The notes: generated by a model from the letters alone, not told the origin. A stretch of DNA of 64,000 nucleotides from Alloalcanivorax xenomutans (GCF_900217905.1 NZ_OBMO01000008.1:1-64000), one strand, 5' to 3'. Positions 41,625-51,291 are shown, counted from the stretch's first letter. Numbers and translations: made by a program.

Positions 41625-42092
41625 TCAGGACATCTGCGATTGGCGGTAGTTTTCCTCGCCGATGTGCTTGATCAAACGGAGCTGTTGCTCCAGCCAGTGG
41701 GTGTGATCCTCTTCCGTGTCCTGCAATTGCTGGCGCAGCATTTCGCGGGTCACGTAATCCCCCACCGACTCGCACAATGCCATGGCTTTGGCCAGATCCT
41801 CCCGCACTTTGTATTCGAGACGCAGATCCGCCTCCAGCATCTCCATGACGGTACGGCCCGGAGACATGGCGTGGGGCGTCATATCCGGTACGCCTTCCAG
41901 GAACAACAGCCGCCGCAGAATGGCATCCGCGTGTTCGGTCTCTTCCTGCATCTCGTGGTTGATGCGCTCATAGAGACGGCCATACCCCTGATCCTCGTAC
42001 TGGCGTGAATGCAGAAAATACTGATCGCGGGCGGCCAGCTCACCGCGCAGCAGCTCCTGCAAACACTTGATCACATCAGGGTGGCCTTTCAT
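41625..42092 (-). CDS. bfr: Bacterioferritin subunit without the heme-ligand Met
   Basis: A 155-residue ferritin-fold iron store. Ferroxidase ligands are all visible: Glu in [13 protein letters not shown], Glu and His in EETEHAD, Glu in [10 protein letters not shown], and Glu and His in EEDHTHWLE. The residue aligned with heme-binding Met52 of E. coli Bfr is Thr (EETEHAD instead of EEMKHAD), as in alpha-type bacterioferritin subunits that pair with a heme-binding beta subunit. No second bfr gene is in the window. Confidence 0.9.
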   Translation of the reverse strand: MKGHPDVIKCLQELLRGELAARDQYFLHSRQYEDQGYGRLYERINHEMQEETEHADAILRRLLFLEGVPDMTPHAMSPGRTVMEMLEADLRLEYKVREDLAKAMALCESVGDYVTREMLRQQLQDTEEDHTHWLEQQLRLIKHIGEENYRQSQMS

Positions 42093-42268
42093 GGAAAACT
42101 CCTCGAATTACAGCTAGCCGGAATACGCGCGCAGTATGACGCGCCCTGTTGCGGCGCGCCAGCCCCGCCGAAGATTTTTTCATTTAATTCAAAGAGTTAG
42201 ATTACAGGTAGCAGAGAAACGAATCGCAACCAGAATGGTTATCGAGCGCACCGCCGCCCCCATAACGC

Positions 42269-42298
42269 AAAAAGCCCGGATCAAACGACCCGGGCTTT
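42269..42298 (-). terminator. Terminator after the fadB-like gene
   Basis: AAAGCCCGG (42271-42279) and CCGGGCTTT (42290-42298) form a 9-bp stem; on the minus strand it ends in TTTTTG. It lies 22 bp past the stop of the multifunctional beta-oxidation gene. Confidence 0.85.
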
Positions 42299-42319
42299 GG
42301 TGTCTCACGCAAAAGCGGG

Positions 42320-44500
42320 CTATTTGAAGATCTCACCTTTCTCCGCTTTTTCCACCAGCAGCGGCGGCGGATTGAAACGCTCCCCGTAGCGGTCGGCCAG
42401 TTCCTCGGCACGGGCCACGAAGCCGCGCAGGCCACCCTCGTACTGGTTCATATACTGCACCACACCGCCGGACCAGGCCGGGAAACCGATGCCGAAGATG
42501 GAACCAATGTTGGTGTCGCCAACAGACTCGATCACCCCTTCCTGGAAGCACTTGACCGTTTCCAGGGCTTCGGCGAACAACATCCGCTCCTGCATATCCT
42601 TGAACGGAATCGCTTCACGGGCCGGGAACTGCTCCTTCAGACCAGCCCAGAGATGCGCCTTGCCATTTTCCGGATAGTCGTAAAACCCTTTGCCGTCCAG
42701 CTTGCCGGGGCGCTCCAGTTGGTTGACCATTTTCTCCATCACCGCCAGCGCGGGATGAGCCTGGGGACTGTCACCCTGCGCCTGCGCCGCCTGCTTGTAC
42801 TCACCGGCGATCTTCAGGGACAGTTTCATGTTGATCTCATCGATCAGCTTGAGCGCGCCCACCGGATAGCCTGCCTGGGTGGCGGCCTGCTCGATGGAGT
42901 TGGCGTTCTGCCCTTCGCCGACCATGGCGATGGCCTCGTTGATGAAGGTGCCGATCACCCGGCTGGTGAAGAAGCCACGGGAATCGTTGACCACGATCGG
43001 GGTCTTGTTGATTTGCAGCGTGTAGTCGAACACCTTGGCCAGCACTTCGTCGCTGGTGTTCTCGCCACGGATGATTTCCACCAGCGGCATTTTGTCCACC
43101 GGGCTGAAGAAATGGATGCCGATAAAGTTGTCCTGTTTCTTCACCCCTTCCGCCAGGCCTGTGATCGGCAGCGTCGAAGTGTTGGAGCCCAGTACCGCGT
43201 CCGCGTTGACCACGTCCTCGATTTCCTGGAACACCTTGTGCTTCAGTTCGGTGTTTTCAAACACCGCTTCGATAACGAAGTCCACGTCTTGCAGATCTTT
43301 AACGTCAGCGGAGGGCGTAATACGGGAAAGGATTTCTTCTTTCTTTTCCTTGCTCATCTTGCCCTTGGCTACCGCCTTGTCCAACAGCTTCTCGGAGTAC
43401 GCCTTGCCTTTCTCCGCGTTCTCCAATGAGACATCCTTGAGCACCACCTCGGCACCGGAACGGGCGGTAACGTAGGCGATCCCCGCGCCCATCATGCCGG
43501 CACCCAGCACCGCCACTTTCCGCGCTGTGTATTTCGGCACATCCTTGGGACGGCTGGCGCCGGCGTTGATGGCCTGCAGATTGAAGAAAAAGGCGGTGGT
43601 CATGTTCTTCGCCACCTGACCGCAAGCCAGCTCAACGAAGTAACGGCCCTCGATCTTGATGGCGTTGTCGAAGTCCACCTGGGCGCCTTCCACCGCCGCC
43701 GCCAGAATATTGCGTGGTGCCGGATAATTGGCGCCTTTGAGCTGCTTGCGCAGATTAGCGGGGAACGCCGGCAGGTTCTGCGCGAAACCGGGGTTGTTCG
43801 GCGCCCCGCCGGGAATCTTGTAGCCCTTCTCGTCCCAGGGTTGTTTGGCTTTGGGATTGGCTTTGATCCAGGCACGGGCCTGTTCCAGCATCGCTTCCGG
43901 GGTATCCACGACTTCGTCGATCAGCCCCAGTGCCTTGGCCTTGTCCACCTTGTGGCGCTGGCCTTGCAGCAGAACCTGCATCAGAGCGTTCTGAATCCCC
44001 AGCATGCGCACGGTGCGTACCACACCGCCGCCGCCGGGCAGCAGCCCAAGAGTGACTTCCGGCAGCCCGAATACCGCCTTCGGATTGTTCAGTGCGATAC
44101 GGCGATGACAGGCCAGGGCGATTTCCAGACCACCGCCCAGGGCGGTGCCGTTCAACGCGGCCACCACCGGAATCCCCAGCGTTTCCAGGGTGCGCAGCTG
44201 TGCCTTGGCGGTTTCCACACCGGCGGAAAATTCCGCCGCCCGCTCCGGCGTTACCTGGATCAGATCGTTCAGATCGCCGCCGGCAAAGAAGGTGCTCTTC
44301 GCCGAGGTAATGATCACCCCGGTGATGTTGTCCTTTTCTTTTTCCAGCCGCTCGACGGTGGCGGCCATGGAACGCATATAGCGCTCGTTCATGGTATTGG
44401 CGGATTGCTTGGGATCATCCAGGACCAGGGTGACGATATTGTCCGCGCCCTGTTCCCAGCGGATGGTGCTTTCTTTGTCGTTAGAGGTTTGCTCATTCAT
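42320..44500 (-). CDS. Multifunctional 3-hydroxyacyl-CoA dehydrogenase/enoyl-CoA hydratase
   Basis: A 726-residue FadJ/FadB-type alpha subunit. The N-terminal crotonase domain (GVIITSAKSTFFAGGDLND, ALNGTALGGGLEIALACH, LPEVTLGLLPGGGGVVRT, about 10-300) hydrates enoyl-CoA; the NAD-binding domain (VAVLGAGMMGAGIAYVTARS, about 345-520) and the C-terminal HAD domain oxidise the 3-hydroxyacyl-CoA (HFFSPVDKMPLVEII). ATG 44500 has GGAGAG upstream. It lies 22 bp downstream of the thiolase, giving a beta-oxidation pair like fadAB in reverse order. Confidence 0.93.
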   Translation of the reverse strand: MNEQTSNDKESTIRWEQGADNIVTLVLDDPKQSANTMNERYMRSMAATVERLEKEKDNITGVIITSAKSTFFAGGDLNDLIQVTPERAAEFSAGVETAKAQLRTLETLGIPVVAALNGTALGGGLEIALACHRRIALNNPKAVFGLPEVTLGLLPGGGGVVRTVRMLGIQNALMQVLLQGQRHKVDKAKALGLIDEVVDTPEAMLEQARAWIKANPKAKQPWDEKGYKIPGGAPNNPGFAQNLPAFPANLRKQLKGANYPAPRNILAAAVEGAQVDFDNAIKIEGRYFVELACGQVAKNMTTAFFFNLQAINAGASRPKDVPKYTARKVAVLGAGMMGAGIAYVTARSGAEVVLKDVSLENAEKGKAYSEKLLDKAVAKGKMSKEKKEEILSRITPSADVKDLQDVDFVIEAVFENTELKHKVFQEIEDVVNADAVLGSNTSTLPITGLAEGVKKQDNFIGIHFFSPVDKMPLVEIIRGENTSDEVLAKVFDYTLQINKTPIVVNDSRGFFTSRVIGTFINEAIAMVGEGQNANSIEQAATQAGYPVGALKLIDEINMKLSLKIAGEYKQAAQAQGDSPQAHPALAVMEKMVNQLERPGKLDGKGFYDYPENGKAHLWAGLKEQFPAREAIPFKDMQERMLFAEALETVKCFQEGVIESVGDTNIGSIFGIGFPAWSGGVVQYMNQYEGGLRGFVARAEELADRYGERFNPPPLLVEKAEKGEIFK

Positions 44501-44522
44501 GATTCTTTTCTCTCCGTCCGGC

Positions 44523-45734
44523 TCACAGGCGCTCGATGATGGTGGCGATCCCCATGCCACCGCCCACGCAGAGGGTGCACAGTCCGTACTTCTGGTCACG
44601 GCGTTCCAGCTCATCCAGCACGGTGCCCATGATCATGGCACCGGTGGCCCCCAGCGGGTGGCCCATGGCGATGGCACCGCCGTTGACGTTCACTTTGTCG
44701 TGACTCAGGCCCATGTCCTTCATGAAACGCATGGCCACGGAGGCGAAGGCCTCGTTGATTTCCACCAGGTCGATCTGATCGATGGTCATGCCGGCTTTCT
44801 TCAGTACCTTGCGGCAGGCCGGCGCCGGGCCAGTGAGCATGATGGTGGGATCAGCGCCGCTGATGGCGGTGGCCACCACCCGCCCTCTCGGCGTCATGCC
44901 GAAATCCTTGCCCACCTGGGCGTTACCGATGGCCACCAGCGAAGCGCCATCGACAATGCCGGAGGAGTTGCCACCGGTGTGCACGTGATCGATCTTCTCC
45001 ACCCAGTGGTATTTCTGCAGCGCCACGGCGTCGAAGCCGCCCATTTCGCCCATGACGGCAAACGACGGATTCAAGTTGCCAAGCACATCGGCGGTAGTGC
45101 CCGCGCGCACATGCTCGTCCCGGTCCAGCACCACCAGGCCATTGCGGTCCTTCACCGGCACCACGGAGCGCTGGAAATAGCCTTTTTCCCAGGCATTGGC
45201 GGCACGGGCCTGGGATTCGGCGGCGAATTCGTCCACATCGCGACGGGAAAAGCCTTCGATGGTGGCGATCAGATCGGCGCCGATACCCTGAGGCACGAAG
45301 CCGGTTTCGTAGTTGGTGATCGGATCCATGGCCCAGGCGCCGCCGTCGGAGCCCATCGGCACCCGGCTCATGGCTTCAACACCGCCGGCCAGAATCAGAT
45401 CATCCCAACCGGACGCCACTTTCTGGGCCGCCGTATTAACCGCTTCCAGGCCGGACGCACAGAACCGGTTCAGTTGATAGCCCGCCACCGTTTCCGGCAG
45501 ACCAGCGGCCAGGGCCGCGGTTTTGGCGATACAGGCGCCCTGGTCCCCCACCGGCGAGACCACGCCGAGCAACACATCGTCAATGCGGTTGACGTCCATG
45601 TTGGGGAAGCGATCGCGCAATTCATCGATCAGCCCCACCACCAGATCCAGAGGTTTGACGGTATGCAGGGAGCCATCCTTCTTGCCGCGCCCACGGGGGG
45701 TGCGGATGGCATCGTAAATATAGGCTTCGGTCAT
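44523..45734 (-). CDS. Acetyl-CoA C-acyltransferase (thiolase)
   Basis: A 403-residue thiolase. The nucleophilic Cys is in [15 protein letters not shown] (about residue 91), the His in [18 protein letters not shown] (about 358) and the second Cys in [10 protein letters not shown] (about 390). It cleaves 3-oxoacyl-CoA in the last step of beta-oxidation. ATG 45734 has GAGAGGAA upstream; the longer frame to 45908 overlaps the divergent promoter. Pairs with the gene at 42320. Substrate length cannot be told; it may be a FadI-like or medium-chain enzyme. Confidence 0.93.
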   Translation of the reverse strand: MTEAYIYDAIRTPRGRGKKDGSLHTVKPLDLVVGLIDELRDRFPNMDVNRIDDVLLGVVSPVGDQGACIAKTAALAAGLPETVAGYQLNRFCASGLEAVNTAAQKVASGWDDLILAGGVEAMSRVPMGSDGGAWAMDPITNYETGFVPQGIGADLIATIEGFSRRDVDEFAAESQARAANAWEKGYFQRSVVPVKDRNGLVVLDRDEHVRAGTTADVLGNLNPSFAVMGEMGGFDAVALQKYHWVEKIDHVHTGGNSSGIVDGASLVAIGNAQVGKDFGMTPRGRVVATAISGADPTIMLTGPAPACRKVLKKAGMTIDQIDLVEINEAFASVAMRFMKDMGLSHDKVNVNGGAIAMGHPLGATGAMIMGTVLDELERRDQKYGLCTLCVGGGMGIATIIERL

Positions 45735-45918
45735 GTAAGCGTTCCTCTCGCCCTCGCGGCCTGAGCAGGCTCGGCGTTCCGGGGTAACGATAATTATTGA
45801 GGTGAACAGATATTGAGGCGAACAGAGTGCCCGAGGGCCGGAACGGCCACAATGACGGGAGCGATCACGGATGCTGAGCGAAAAAGACAGCATTTTGCTT
45901 TTCTTCATGCTTTTAAAT

Positions 45919-45939
45919 GATAGTAATTCGCATTACTAT
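45919..45939. promoter_or_regulatory. Fur-box-like palindrome in front of the sod operon
   Basis: ATAGTAATTCGCATTACTAT (45920-45939) is a perfect palindrome, AT-rich and of Fur-box size, 7 bp before the small gene that precedes the superoxide dismutase. Pseudomonads have a Fur box before the fagA-fumC-orfX-sodA operon. Assignment to Fur is inference; another metal or fatty-acid regulator could bind, since the thiolase diverges from here. Confidence 0.6.
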
Positions 45940-45946
45940 TTATGGA

Positions 45947-46381
45947 ATGGACAGCAAAGCCCTGCTCCGGCTAGGTAACGAAGCCTTCGCCACGCAACGC
46001 TACGCCGAAGCTCAGGACCGCTACCGCCAGGCCATCAGCGTCCTGGCAACCGCCCTCCAATGCCGGCGCCCCGCCGACACCCACGCCCTGATTATGTATT
46101 CCATCGCCATTCAGAACCTCGCCGACACCCACGCCCGGCGCGAACGGCCGGAGCTGATCCGGGATGTCCTGCTGGAAGGTTGCCTGCATTTGGCCCTGTG
46201 GATGAGCGGAGCGTTGTCGCGGGGTATCGGCGGCTGCGCGCTGGGCGAGTTTGGCCGGTTGAGAATACGGTTGCTGGCTTTGCATCAATCCGGCGCCGGA
46301 CCGCTCGATCCACATCAGCAGCGGGCACTGGAGGACGCCACACGTCTTTTAACGTTAGAAGGTAGTTATCATGATTCATGA
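45947..46381 (+). CDS. Small conserved helical protein before sod (orfX-like)
   Basis: A 144-residue, mostly helical cytoplasmic protein (LLRLGNEAFATQRYAEAQDRY resembles a TPR start). I do not recognise a domain with certainty. The place between a Fur-like palindrome and a superoxide dismutase matches orfX of the Pseudomonas fumC-orfX-sodA operon. I chose ATG 45947 because the upstream start at 45917 would translate the palindrome. It overlaps the sod gene by 11 bp. Confidence 0.7.
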   Translation: MDSKALLRLGNEAFATQRYAEAQDRYRQAISVLATALQCRRPADTHALIMYSIAIQNLADTHARRERPELIRDVLLEGCLHLALWMSGALSRGIGGCALGEFGRLRIRLLALHQSGAGPLDPHQQRALEDATRLLTLEGSYHDS

Positions 46382-47006
46382 GTTCCCCGACTTACCATAC
46401 GCCTACGACGCCTTGGAGCCGGTGATCGACGAGACCACGATGCGCGTGCACCACACCCGCCACCACCGTACTTACTACGATAAGTTCGTTGCCGCCATTC
46501 GTGGCAGCGACCTGGAACAACAACCAATGGAGACCATTTTCGCCCGCGTTTCCCAACACCCGCCGGCGGTGCGCAACAACGGCGGCGGCTATTACAACCA
46601 CACCCTGTACTGGAATGTGATGTCACCGGATGGCGGCGGCGATCCGGTGGGCGCGCTGGCGAACGCTCTGCTGGCCAAGTACGGTTCCTTCGACGAGTTC
46701 AAAACGGCTTTCGCCAACGCCGGCATCAATCAGTTCGGCTCCGGGTTTGCCTGGCTTTTGGTTACCAGGGAGGGAGACCTGGCGATCAGCGCCACCGGTA
46801 ATCAGGACAACCCGCTGATGGACACCGCCGAGGTGCGCGGTGCGCCGATTCTGGGTTGTGATGTGTGGGAGCATGCCTACTATCTCACCTACATGAACAA
46901 GCGCCCGGACTACATCGACGCCTGGTGGAAAGTGGTCAACTGGCCCTACGTGAACCGGCTGTACGAAGAAGCGCTGACCCAGGCACCGCGGCAACAATCG
47001 GCCTGA
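46371..47006 (+). CDS. Superoxide dismutase, Mn/Fe family
   Basis: A 211-residue superoxide dismutase that protects the cytoplasm. Metal ligands: His in TMRVHHTRHHRTYYDKF, His in NNGGGYYNHTLYW, and Asp and His in GCDVWEHAYYLTY. NQFGSGFAWL and the sequence around the second His do not sharply separate Mn from Fe; a GINQFGSG form with a preceding Gly is closer to the Mn type. Behind a likely Fur site a Mn enzyme made in low iron makes sense, as with sodA in pseudomonads. ATG 46371 overlaps the upstream gene. Confidence 0.92.
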   Translation: MIHEFPDLPYAYDALEPVIDETTMRVHHTRHHRTYYDKFVAAIRGSDLEQQPMETIFARVSQHPPAVRNNGGGYYNHTLYWNVMSPDGGGDPVGALANALLAKYGSFDEFKTAFANAGINQFGSGFAWLLVTREGDLAISATGNQDNPLMDTAEVRGAPILGCDVWEHAYYLTYMNKRPDYIDAWWKVVNWPYVNRLYEEALTQAPRQQSA

Positions 47007-47117
47007 TGGCGGCATCGCTCCTGGCGCCCCTTAGCCTGTTCATGATCCTACCGGCGCCAGGGCCATTGTTCCGCCGTGGCGTCATGGCCAAGGTAGAGCG
47101 GAACAAGGAGGAGCCTT

Positions 47118-47897
47118 ATGTCATATCTGGATATCGTCCGCTCATTGGCTTCCAGCGCCGCGCAAAATGGCCGGGGCATTGCCACCCGCCCGCGTGACAA
47201 GCAGCCGGAAGAGCCTTTGGAATTGTACGACATCGAAGCCTGTCCCTATTGCCGGCTGGTGCGTGAAACGCTCACCGAGCTGGATCTGGACGTACTGATT
47301 TTCCCTTGTCCCAAAGGCGGCAACCGTTACCGACCTCTGGTGGAAAATCTCGGCGGACAAACCCGCTTCCCGTTCCTGATGGATCCAAACACCGGCGCGG
47401 CGCTCTATGAGTCCGAGGATATTATCGATTACCTGCACCGGGAATACGGCGACCGCCTGCCGCCCGGGCGCGGGCTGGCCTCCCGCTTGCGACTCGTCTC
47501 GTCGTTCACCGCATCGGTGCCCCGAGGCCGCCGTGGACTGCGCGCCCGCCCGGCGGGCCTGGCGGAACGGCCGCTGGAGTTGTACTCCTTCGAGGCCAGC
47601 CCGTTCGCGCGCCTGGTGCGGGAACGGCTGTGTGAGATGCAACTGCCGTATCTGATCCGGCAGTGCGGCCGGGACCAGTGGATGGACTGGGTGCTGCCGG
47701 CGGTACGCGACCGCCTGAACCTGAATTACCGGCCCAGCCAGCGCAACCGGCGGCGTCTGATCACCATCACCGACATGGTGGCGATCCCGTATCTGGTGGA
47801 TCCGAACACCGGCGAGGAGCGTTATGAATCGGCTTCGATCCTGGAATACCTGGATTACGCCTACCAGGAACCCGATACCGCGCCCCGGGCAGTATGA
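47118..47897 (+). CDS. Protein with two GST N-terminal (thioredoxin-fold) domains
   Basis: A 259-residue protein made of two GST-N/glutaredoxin-like units in tandem. The first has LYDIEACPYCRLVRETL with a CPYC redox motif (about residue 40) and FPFLMDPNTGAALYESEDII; the second, about 145-255, has LYSFEASPFARLVRERL and IPYLVDPNTGEERYESASIL, with the Cys pair replaced by SPFA. There is no C-terminal GST helical domain. Only the first unit can be a dithiol enzyme; both keep the ESEDI/ESASI glutathione motif. Follows sod on the same strand, so an oxidative stress role is plausible. Confidence 0.85.
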   Translation: MSYLDIVRSLASSAAQNGRGIATRPRDKQPEEPLELYDIEACPYCRLVRETLTELDLDVLIFPCPKGGNRYRPLVENLGGQTRFPFLMDPNTGAALYESEDIIDYLHREYGDRLPPGRGLASRLRLVSSFTASVPRGRRGLRARPAGLAERPLELYSFEASPFARLVRERLCEMQLPYLIRQCGRDQWMDWVLPAVRDRLNLNYRPSQRNRRRLITITDMVAIPYLVDPNTGEERYESASILEYLDYAYQEPDTAPRAV

Positions 47898-48027
47898 ACA
47901 GGGTCGTATGAATATTGCGTTGCGCCTCTTCTCCGCCGCCGGGTTCAGTGATATATAGGTGTTGCGGCTTTGCCGCGCCTGTTACTACGAGTGTTTGTAT
48001 TACGGATCTTTTTTGAGAGTACAGAAC

Positions 48028-48195
48028 ATGAGTCGTCGCCACTTTGATGACTACGACGCCAAAGAATGGCAAGAAGAGCATAGTCGGGTAGCGAAGGAAC
48101 GTCGCAAGCGGGACGCCAAGAAGCATCGCCATCAAACCGATGACGAGGCTCTGGAAGCCCCCGGTCGCCCCCGATCACCGCGTCCCTCGCACTGA
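48028..48195 (+). CDS. Small, highly charged hypothetical protein
   Basis: A 55-residue protein starting MSRRHFDDYDAKEWQEEH, rich in Arg, Lys, Glu and Asp and with a basic middle (KERRKRDAKKHRH). I recognise no family. A weak GAGAG site lies about 8 bases upstream; the frame extends to 47959 but that part overlaps a likely leader. It could be a small nucleic-acid-associated protein or a chance frame. Confidence 0.5.
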   Translation: MSRRHFDDYDAKEWQEEHSRVAKERRKRDAKKHRHQTDDEALEAPGRPRSPRPSH

Positions 48196-48359
48196 TCGAC
48201 CTTTTCTCCCGGTCCTCAAGGGGTATGCTCGCATACCCCCTGTGGTGCTTTTCCCCGAATTCCGCCCTACGCGCCTCCATCGCCGACGACCATCCAGCCA
48301 CTGCCACGGCCCCCTACTTTGTGTACTATCCCCATAAAGTTCCGTGTCCGGAGGGTGCC

Positions 48360-48968
48360 ATGAACGACCATGACGACGATCTGTTTCGCGACGACTTATT
48401 TCGCAAAGAAATGACCGGTGTGGCACCGCTCAAGGACGATGGCCGCGTGCGCCTCAGCCGCCCTCAGCCCCCCAGCCTGGCCCAGCAGCAACGCCGCGCC
48501 GCCGCCACCGCCCGGGCCGCCCGGGACGGCAATCCGCTAACCTTGCCGGAGTTTGTTCGGGAAGCCGGCCCCCACGACATCGTCGGGCAGAAGAAAAACG
48601 GTGTGCAGGAAGGGGTGTTCCGGAAACTACGGTTGGGCAAGTACGAAACTCAGGCCCATCTGGACCTGCACCGGGTTCGTTTGCTCGATGCCCGCGAGCA
48701 GGTATTCCGCTTTCTCCAGGAGGCTCAGGCGCAGGGGTTACGCACCGTGCAAATCAGCCATGGCAAGGGCCAGCACAGCGAACGCCCCGGCCTGCTGAAA
48801 AGCTACGTGCTGCACTGGCTGGCCGAGTATCCGGAAGTGCTGGCCTTCCATAGCGCGCCGCAGAATCAGGGCGGCGCCGGCGTCACCCTGGCGCTGTTGA
48901 AGAAAAGCAGCGACGCGCGACAGAAAAACCGGGAGTTTTTCTACGAGCGCAGCCGCGCGCAGAGGTAG
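48360..48968 (+). CDS. Smr-domain protein (SmrA-like)
   Basis: A 202-residue protein with a C-terminal Smr domain (LDLHRVRLLDAREQVFRFL, then VQISHGKGQHSERPG, about 100-185) and a charged N-terminal tail. Smr domains act as nicking or RNA endonucleases, in some cases at stalled or collided ribosomes. E. coli has two small relatives, SmrA and SmrB. ATG 48360 has GGAGGG upstream. Start of a region of housekeeping genes. Confidence 0.88.
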   Translation: MNDHDDDLFRDDLFRKEMTGVAPLKDDGRVRLSRPQPPSLAQQQRRAAATARAARDGNPLTLPEFVREAGPHDIVGQKKNGVQEGVFRKLRLGKYETQAHLDLHRVRLLDAREQVFRFLQEAQAQGLRTVQISHGKGQHSERPGLLKSYVLHWLAEYPEVLAFHSAPQNQGGAGVTLALLKKSSDARQKNREFFYERSRAQR

Positions 48969-48995
48969 GCGGGTCGACCGCTGGCACAGAAGGAG

Positions 48996-49087
48996 CTACG
49001 AAGTCGCTGTGGGAGCTTGCCTGCAAGCGAGTGGGCTTCCGGGCCCCAAGATTCGCTTGCAGGCAAGCTCCCACAGCGGCTTCGTAG
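48996..49087. repeat. REP-like family A repeat, near-perfect hairpin between convergent genes
   Basis: CTACGAAGTCGCTGTGGGAG...CTTGCAAGCG-type left arm pairs with CGCTTGCAGGCAAGCTCCCA and CAGCGGCTTCGTAG over about 35 bp with one mismatch, around a GC-rich loop. It lies between smr (plus) and sthA (minus), where it could act as a two-way terminator or message stabiliser. It is the longest and cleanest copy. Confidence 0.9.
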
Positions 49088-49103
49088 TGGCCTCCGGCTT
49101 TTT

Positions 49104-50504
49104 TCACCGCCTTACCCGGTTCAGACCGTTGATCGCCGCCACCCGGTAGGCTTCGGCCATGGTGGGATAGTTGAAGGTGGTGTCGACGAAATAATGCAAG
49201 GTGTTGTTCGGCGCCGGCTGGCGCATCACCGCCTGCCCCACATGCACGATTTCCATCGCCTGGTAACCGAAACAGTGAATCCCCAACACCGCCAGGGTCT
49301 CGCGGTGGAACAGAATTTTCAGCATGCCGACCCGCTCACCGGTGATCTGCGCCCGGGCCAGATTCTTGAAGAACGCCTGCCCCACTTCGTAGGGCACCTT
49401 CGATTCCGTGAGTTCCTGCTCGGTCTGCCCCACCGAACTGATACCGGGGATGGTGTAAATACCGGTGGGCACATTTTCCACCTGCTTCACCGGGCCGCCG
49501 GTGACGATACCCTCGGCACAGAACCGTCCCTGGTCGTAGGAGGCGCTGGCCAGGGACGGCCAGCCGACTACATCACCCACCGCGTAAACGTTCTCCGCCG
49601 CCGTGCAGTAGCGCTCATCCACACTCAACTGCCCCCGGCTGTTGGCTTCCAGCCCCAGATTCTCGATACCCAGATCCTGGGTGTTGCCGGAGCGGCCGTT
49701 ACACCATAGCAGCGCATCCGCGCGCAGCCGTTTACCGGACTGCAATTCCAGAGTAACGCCGTCGTCGTCAGCGATGATCCGCGAGTATTCCTCGCTGTGA
49801 CGGATCGTGGCCCCCTGATCCCGCAGGTGGTAGCTGAGCGCATCGGAAATTTCCGTGTCGAGGAAATCCAGCAGATGCTGCCGGTTATTGACCAGGTCCA
49901 CGCGCATGCCCAGGCCGGTGAACATGCAGCCATACTCGCAGCCGATCACGCCAGCGCCATAGACGATGATGTTGCGGGGTGTATGCGCCATGTTGAGGAT
50001 GGTGTCGGAGTCGTATATGCGCGGATGGTCGAAGTCCACGTCCGCCGGATGATAAGGCCGCGAGCCGGTGGCGATGAGAATATTGCGGGTACGCAACAGC
50101 CACTGACGGCCAACCGGATCGTCCACGCGCACTTCGCCCGGCCCCTGGATATAACCGAGCCCGGAAAATAAACGTACCCGGTTACGAATATAGAAGTCGG
50201 TGCGCACTTGCACCTGGGAGTCGATCACTTCCCCGCTGCGGCGGATCAGGTCCTGCCACTGCACCTGACGCGGATTGATCAGGCCACGCAGCAACGGATT
50301 GCGTTGCGAGCGGATCACCTGACGCACCTGGTGGCGCAGCGCCTTGGAGGGGATCGTGCCCCAATGCGTGCAGTTACCGCCAACCCGGTTCTGGCTCTCG
50401 ATCATGGCAACACGCAGACCGCCCTTGGCCGCTTGCATCGCCGCCGCCTCCCCCGCCGGTCCACTGCCGATGATGACTAGATCCCAACCGGAACTGATAT
50501 CCAT
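49104..50504 (-). CDS. sthA: Soluble pyridine nucleotide transhydrogenase
   Basis: A 466-residue FAD enzyme that moves reducing equivalents between NADPH and NAD. FAD motif [22 protein letters not shown]; redox-like region [18 protein letters not shown], where one Cys of the usual disulfide is missing as in other SthA; NAD domain [15 protein letters not shown]; interface [18 protein letters not shown]. Length matches SthA. ATG 50504 follows GGAGACG. It stands alone, next to hda. Confidence 0.94.
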   Translation of the reverse strand: MDISSGWDLVIIGSGPAGEAAAMQAAKGGLRVAMIESQNRVGGNCTHWGTIPSKALRHQVRQVIRSQRNPLLRGLINPRQVQWQDLIRRSGEVIDSQVQVRTDFYIRNRVRLFSGLGYIQGPGEVRVDDPVGRQWLLRTRNILIATGSRPYHPADVDFDHPRIYDSDTILNMAHTPRNIIVYGAGVIGCEYGCMFTGLGMRVDLVNNRQHLLDFLDTEISDALSYHLRDQGATIRHSEEYSRIIADDDGVTLELQSGKRLRADALLWCNGRSGNTQDLGIENLGLEANSRGQLSVDERYCTAAENVYAVGDVVGWPSLASASYDQGRFCAEGIVTGGPVKQVENVPTGIYTIPGISSVGQTEQELTESKVPYEVGQAFFKNLARAQITGERVGMLKILFHRETLAVLGIHCFGYQAMEIVHVGQAVMRQPAPNNTLHYFVDTTFNYPTMAEAYRVAAINGLNRVRR

Positions 50505-50601
50505 AGCGTCTCCTTATCGACTTGGTGGTGATCACGAGATCACGCGAGGGTGTTCGGTGCTGTTTCGCTAGTATAGGAAAAAAGGCGGATCCCTGCCGGG
50601 G

Positions 50602-51291
50602 TCACCAATCAAAAACATCCTTGATGAAAGGGATGGTCAGCGCACGCTGACGGGCCAGCGCCATGTGATCCAGCGTGGCCAGCCGCTCCAGCAGCGCCGC
50701 AGGTGAGCGCTCGCTACGCATGGCCAGATAACGGGCGGCTTCACCGTTGATTCGCAGACCACGCTCGCCGGCGCGCCGCACCACCAATTCCGTCAGCGCC
50801 TGTTCATCCAAAGGTTGCAGCCGGATCACCGGTCCCGCCGCCAGCCGCGTGGCCAGATCCGGCAGTTGCCAGGGCGTGGCCGCCGGTGAAGCGGAAGCGG
50901 TAAACAGCAGCACGCCGCCACCGGCCATGACGCGGTTATACAGGTGGAACAGGGCTTCTTCCCAGCGCGGCTGGCCGGCGAAACGGTCAACGTCGTCCAG
51001 CGCCAGCAGAGTGAATTGTTCCATGCCGTCAAAGACATCGGGCACCAGCGGCAACAACTCCTTGGCCGGCAGCAGACAGGCGGAACGGCCCAGCGCCTGA
51101 GCGTGGCGCACCGCGCCTTCCAACAGATGGCTCTTGCCCTGGCCCTCGCCGCCCCACAGCAATACCTGATTTTCCTCACCCTGAGCCGCGGCTTTCACCG
51201 AGGCCAGGGCGAGGCCGTTATCACCGGCGTGAAAATTGTCCAGGTCATGCCCTTCGCGCAATTGCAGGGCCAGCGGTAACTGGTTGGTCAT
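50602..51291 (-). CDS. hda: DnaA regulatory inactivator Hda
   Basis: A 229-residue AAA+ protein related to DnaA domain III. It uses a loaded clamp to trigger hydrolysis of DnaA-ATP. QLPLALQLREGHDLDNFHAG is the clamp-binding N-terminus (QLPLAL); Walker A GGEGQGKSHLLEG, Walker B LLALDDVDRFAG, and the C-terminal Arg finger LAARLAAG-type region is visible. ATG 51291 overlaps the DUF2066 stop (ATGA). Confidence 0.92.
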   Translation of the reverse strand: MTNQLPLALQLREGHDLDNFHAGDNGLALASVKAAAQGEENQVLLWGGEGQGKSHLLEGAVRHAQALGRSACLLPAKELLPLVPDVFDGMEQFTLLALDDVDRFAGQPRWEEALFHLYNRVMAGGGVLLFTASASPAATPWQLPDLATRLAAGPVIRLQPLDEQALTELVVRRAGERGLRINGEAARYLAMRSERSPAALLERLATLDHMALARQRALTIPFIKDVFDW

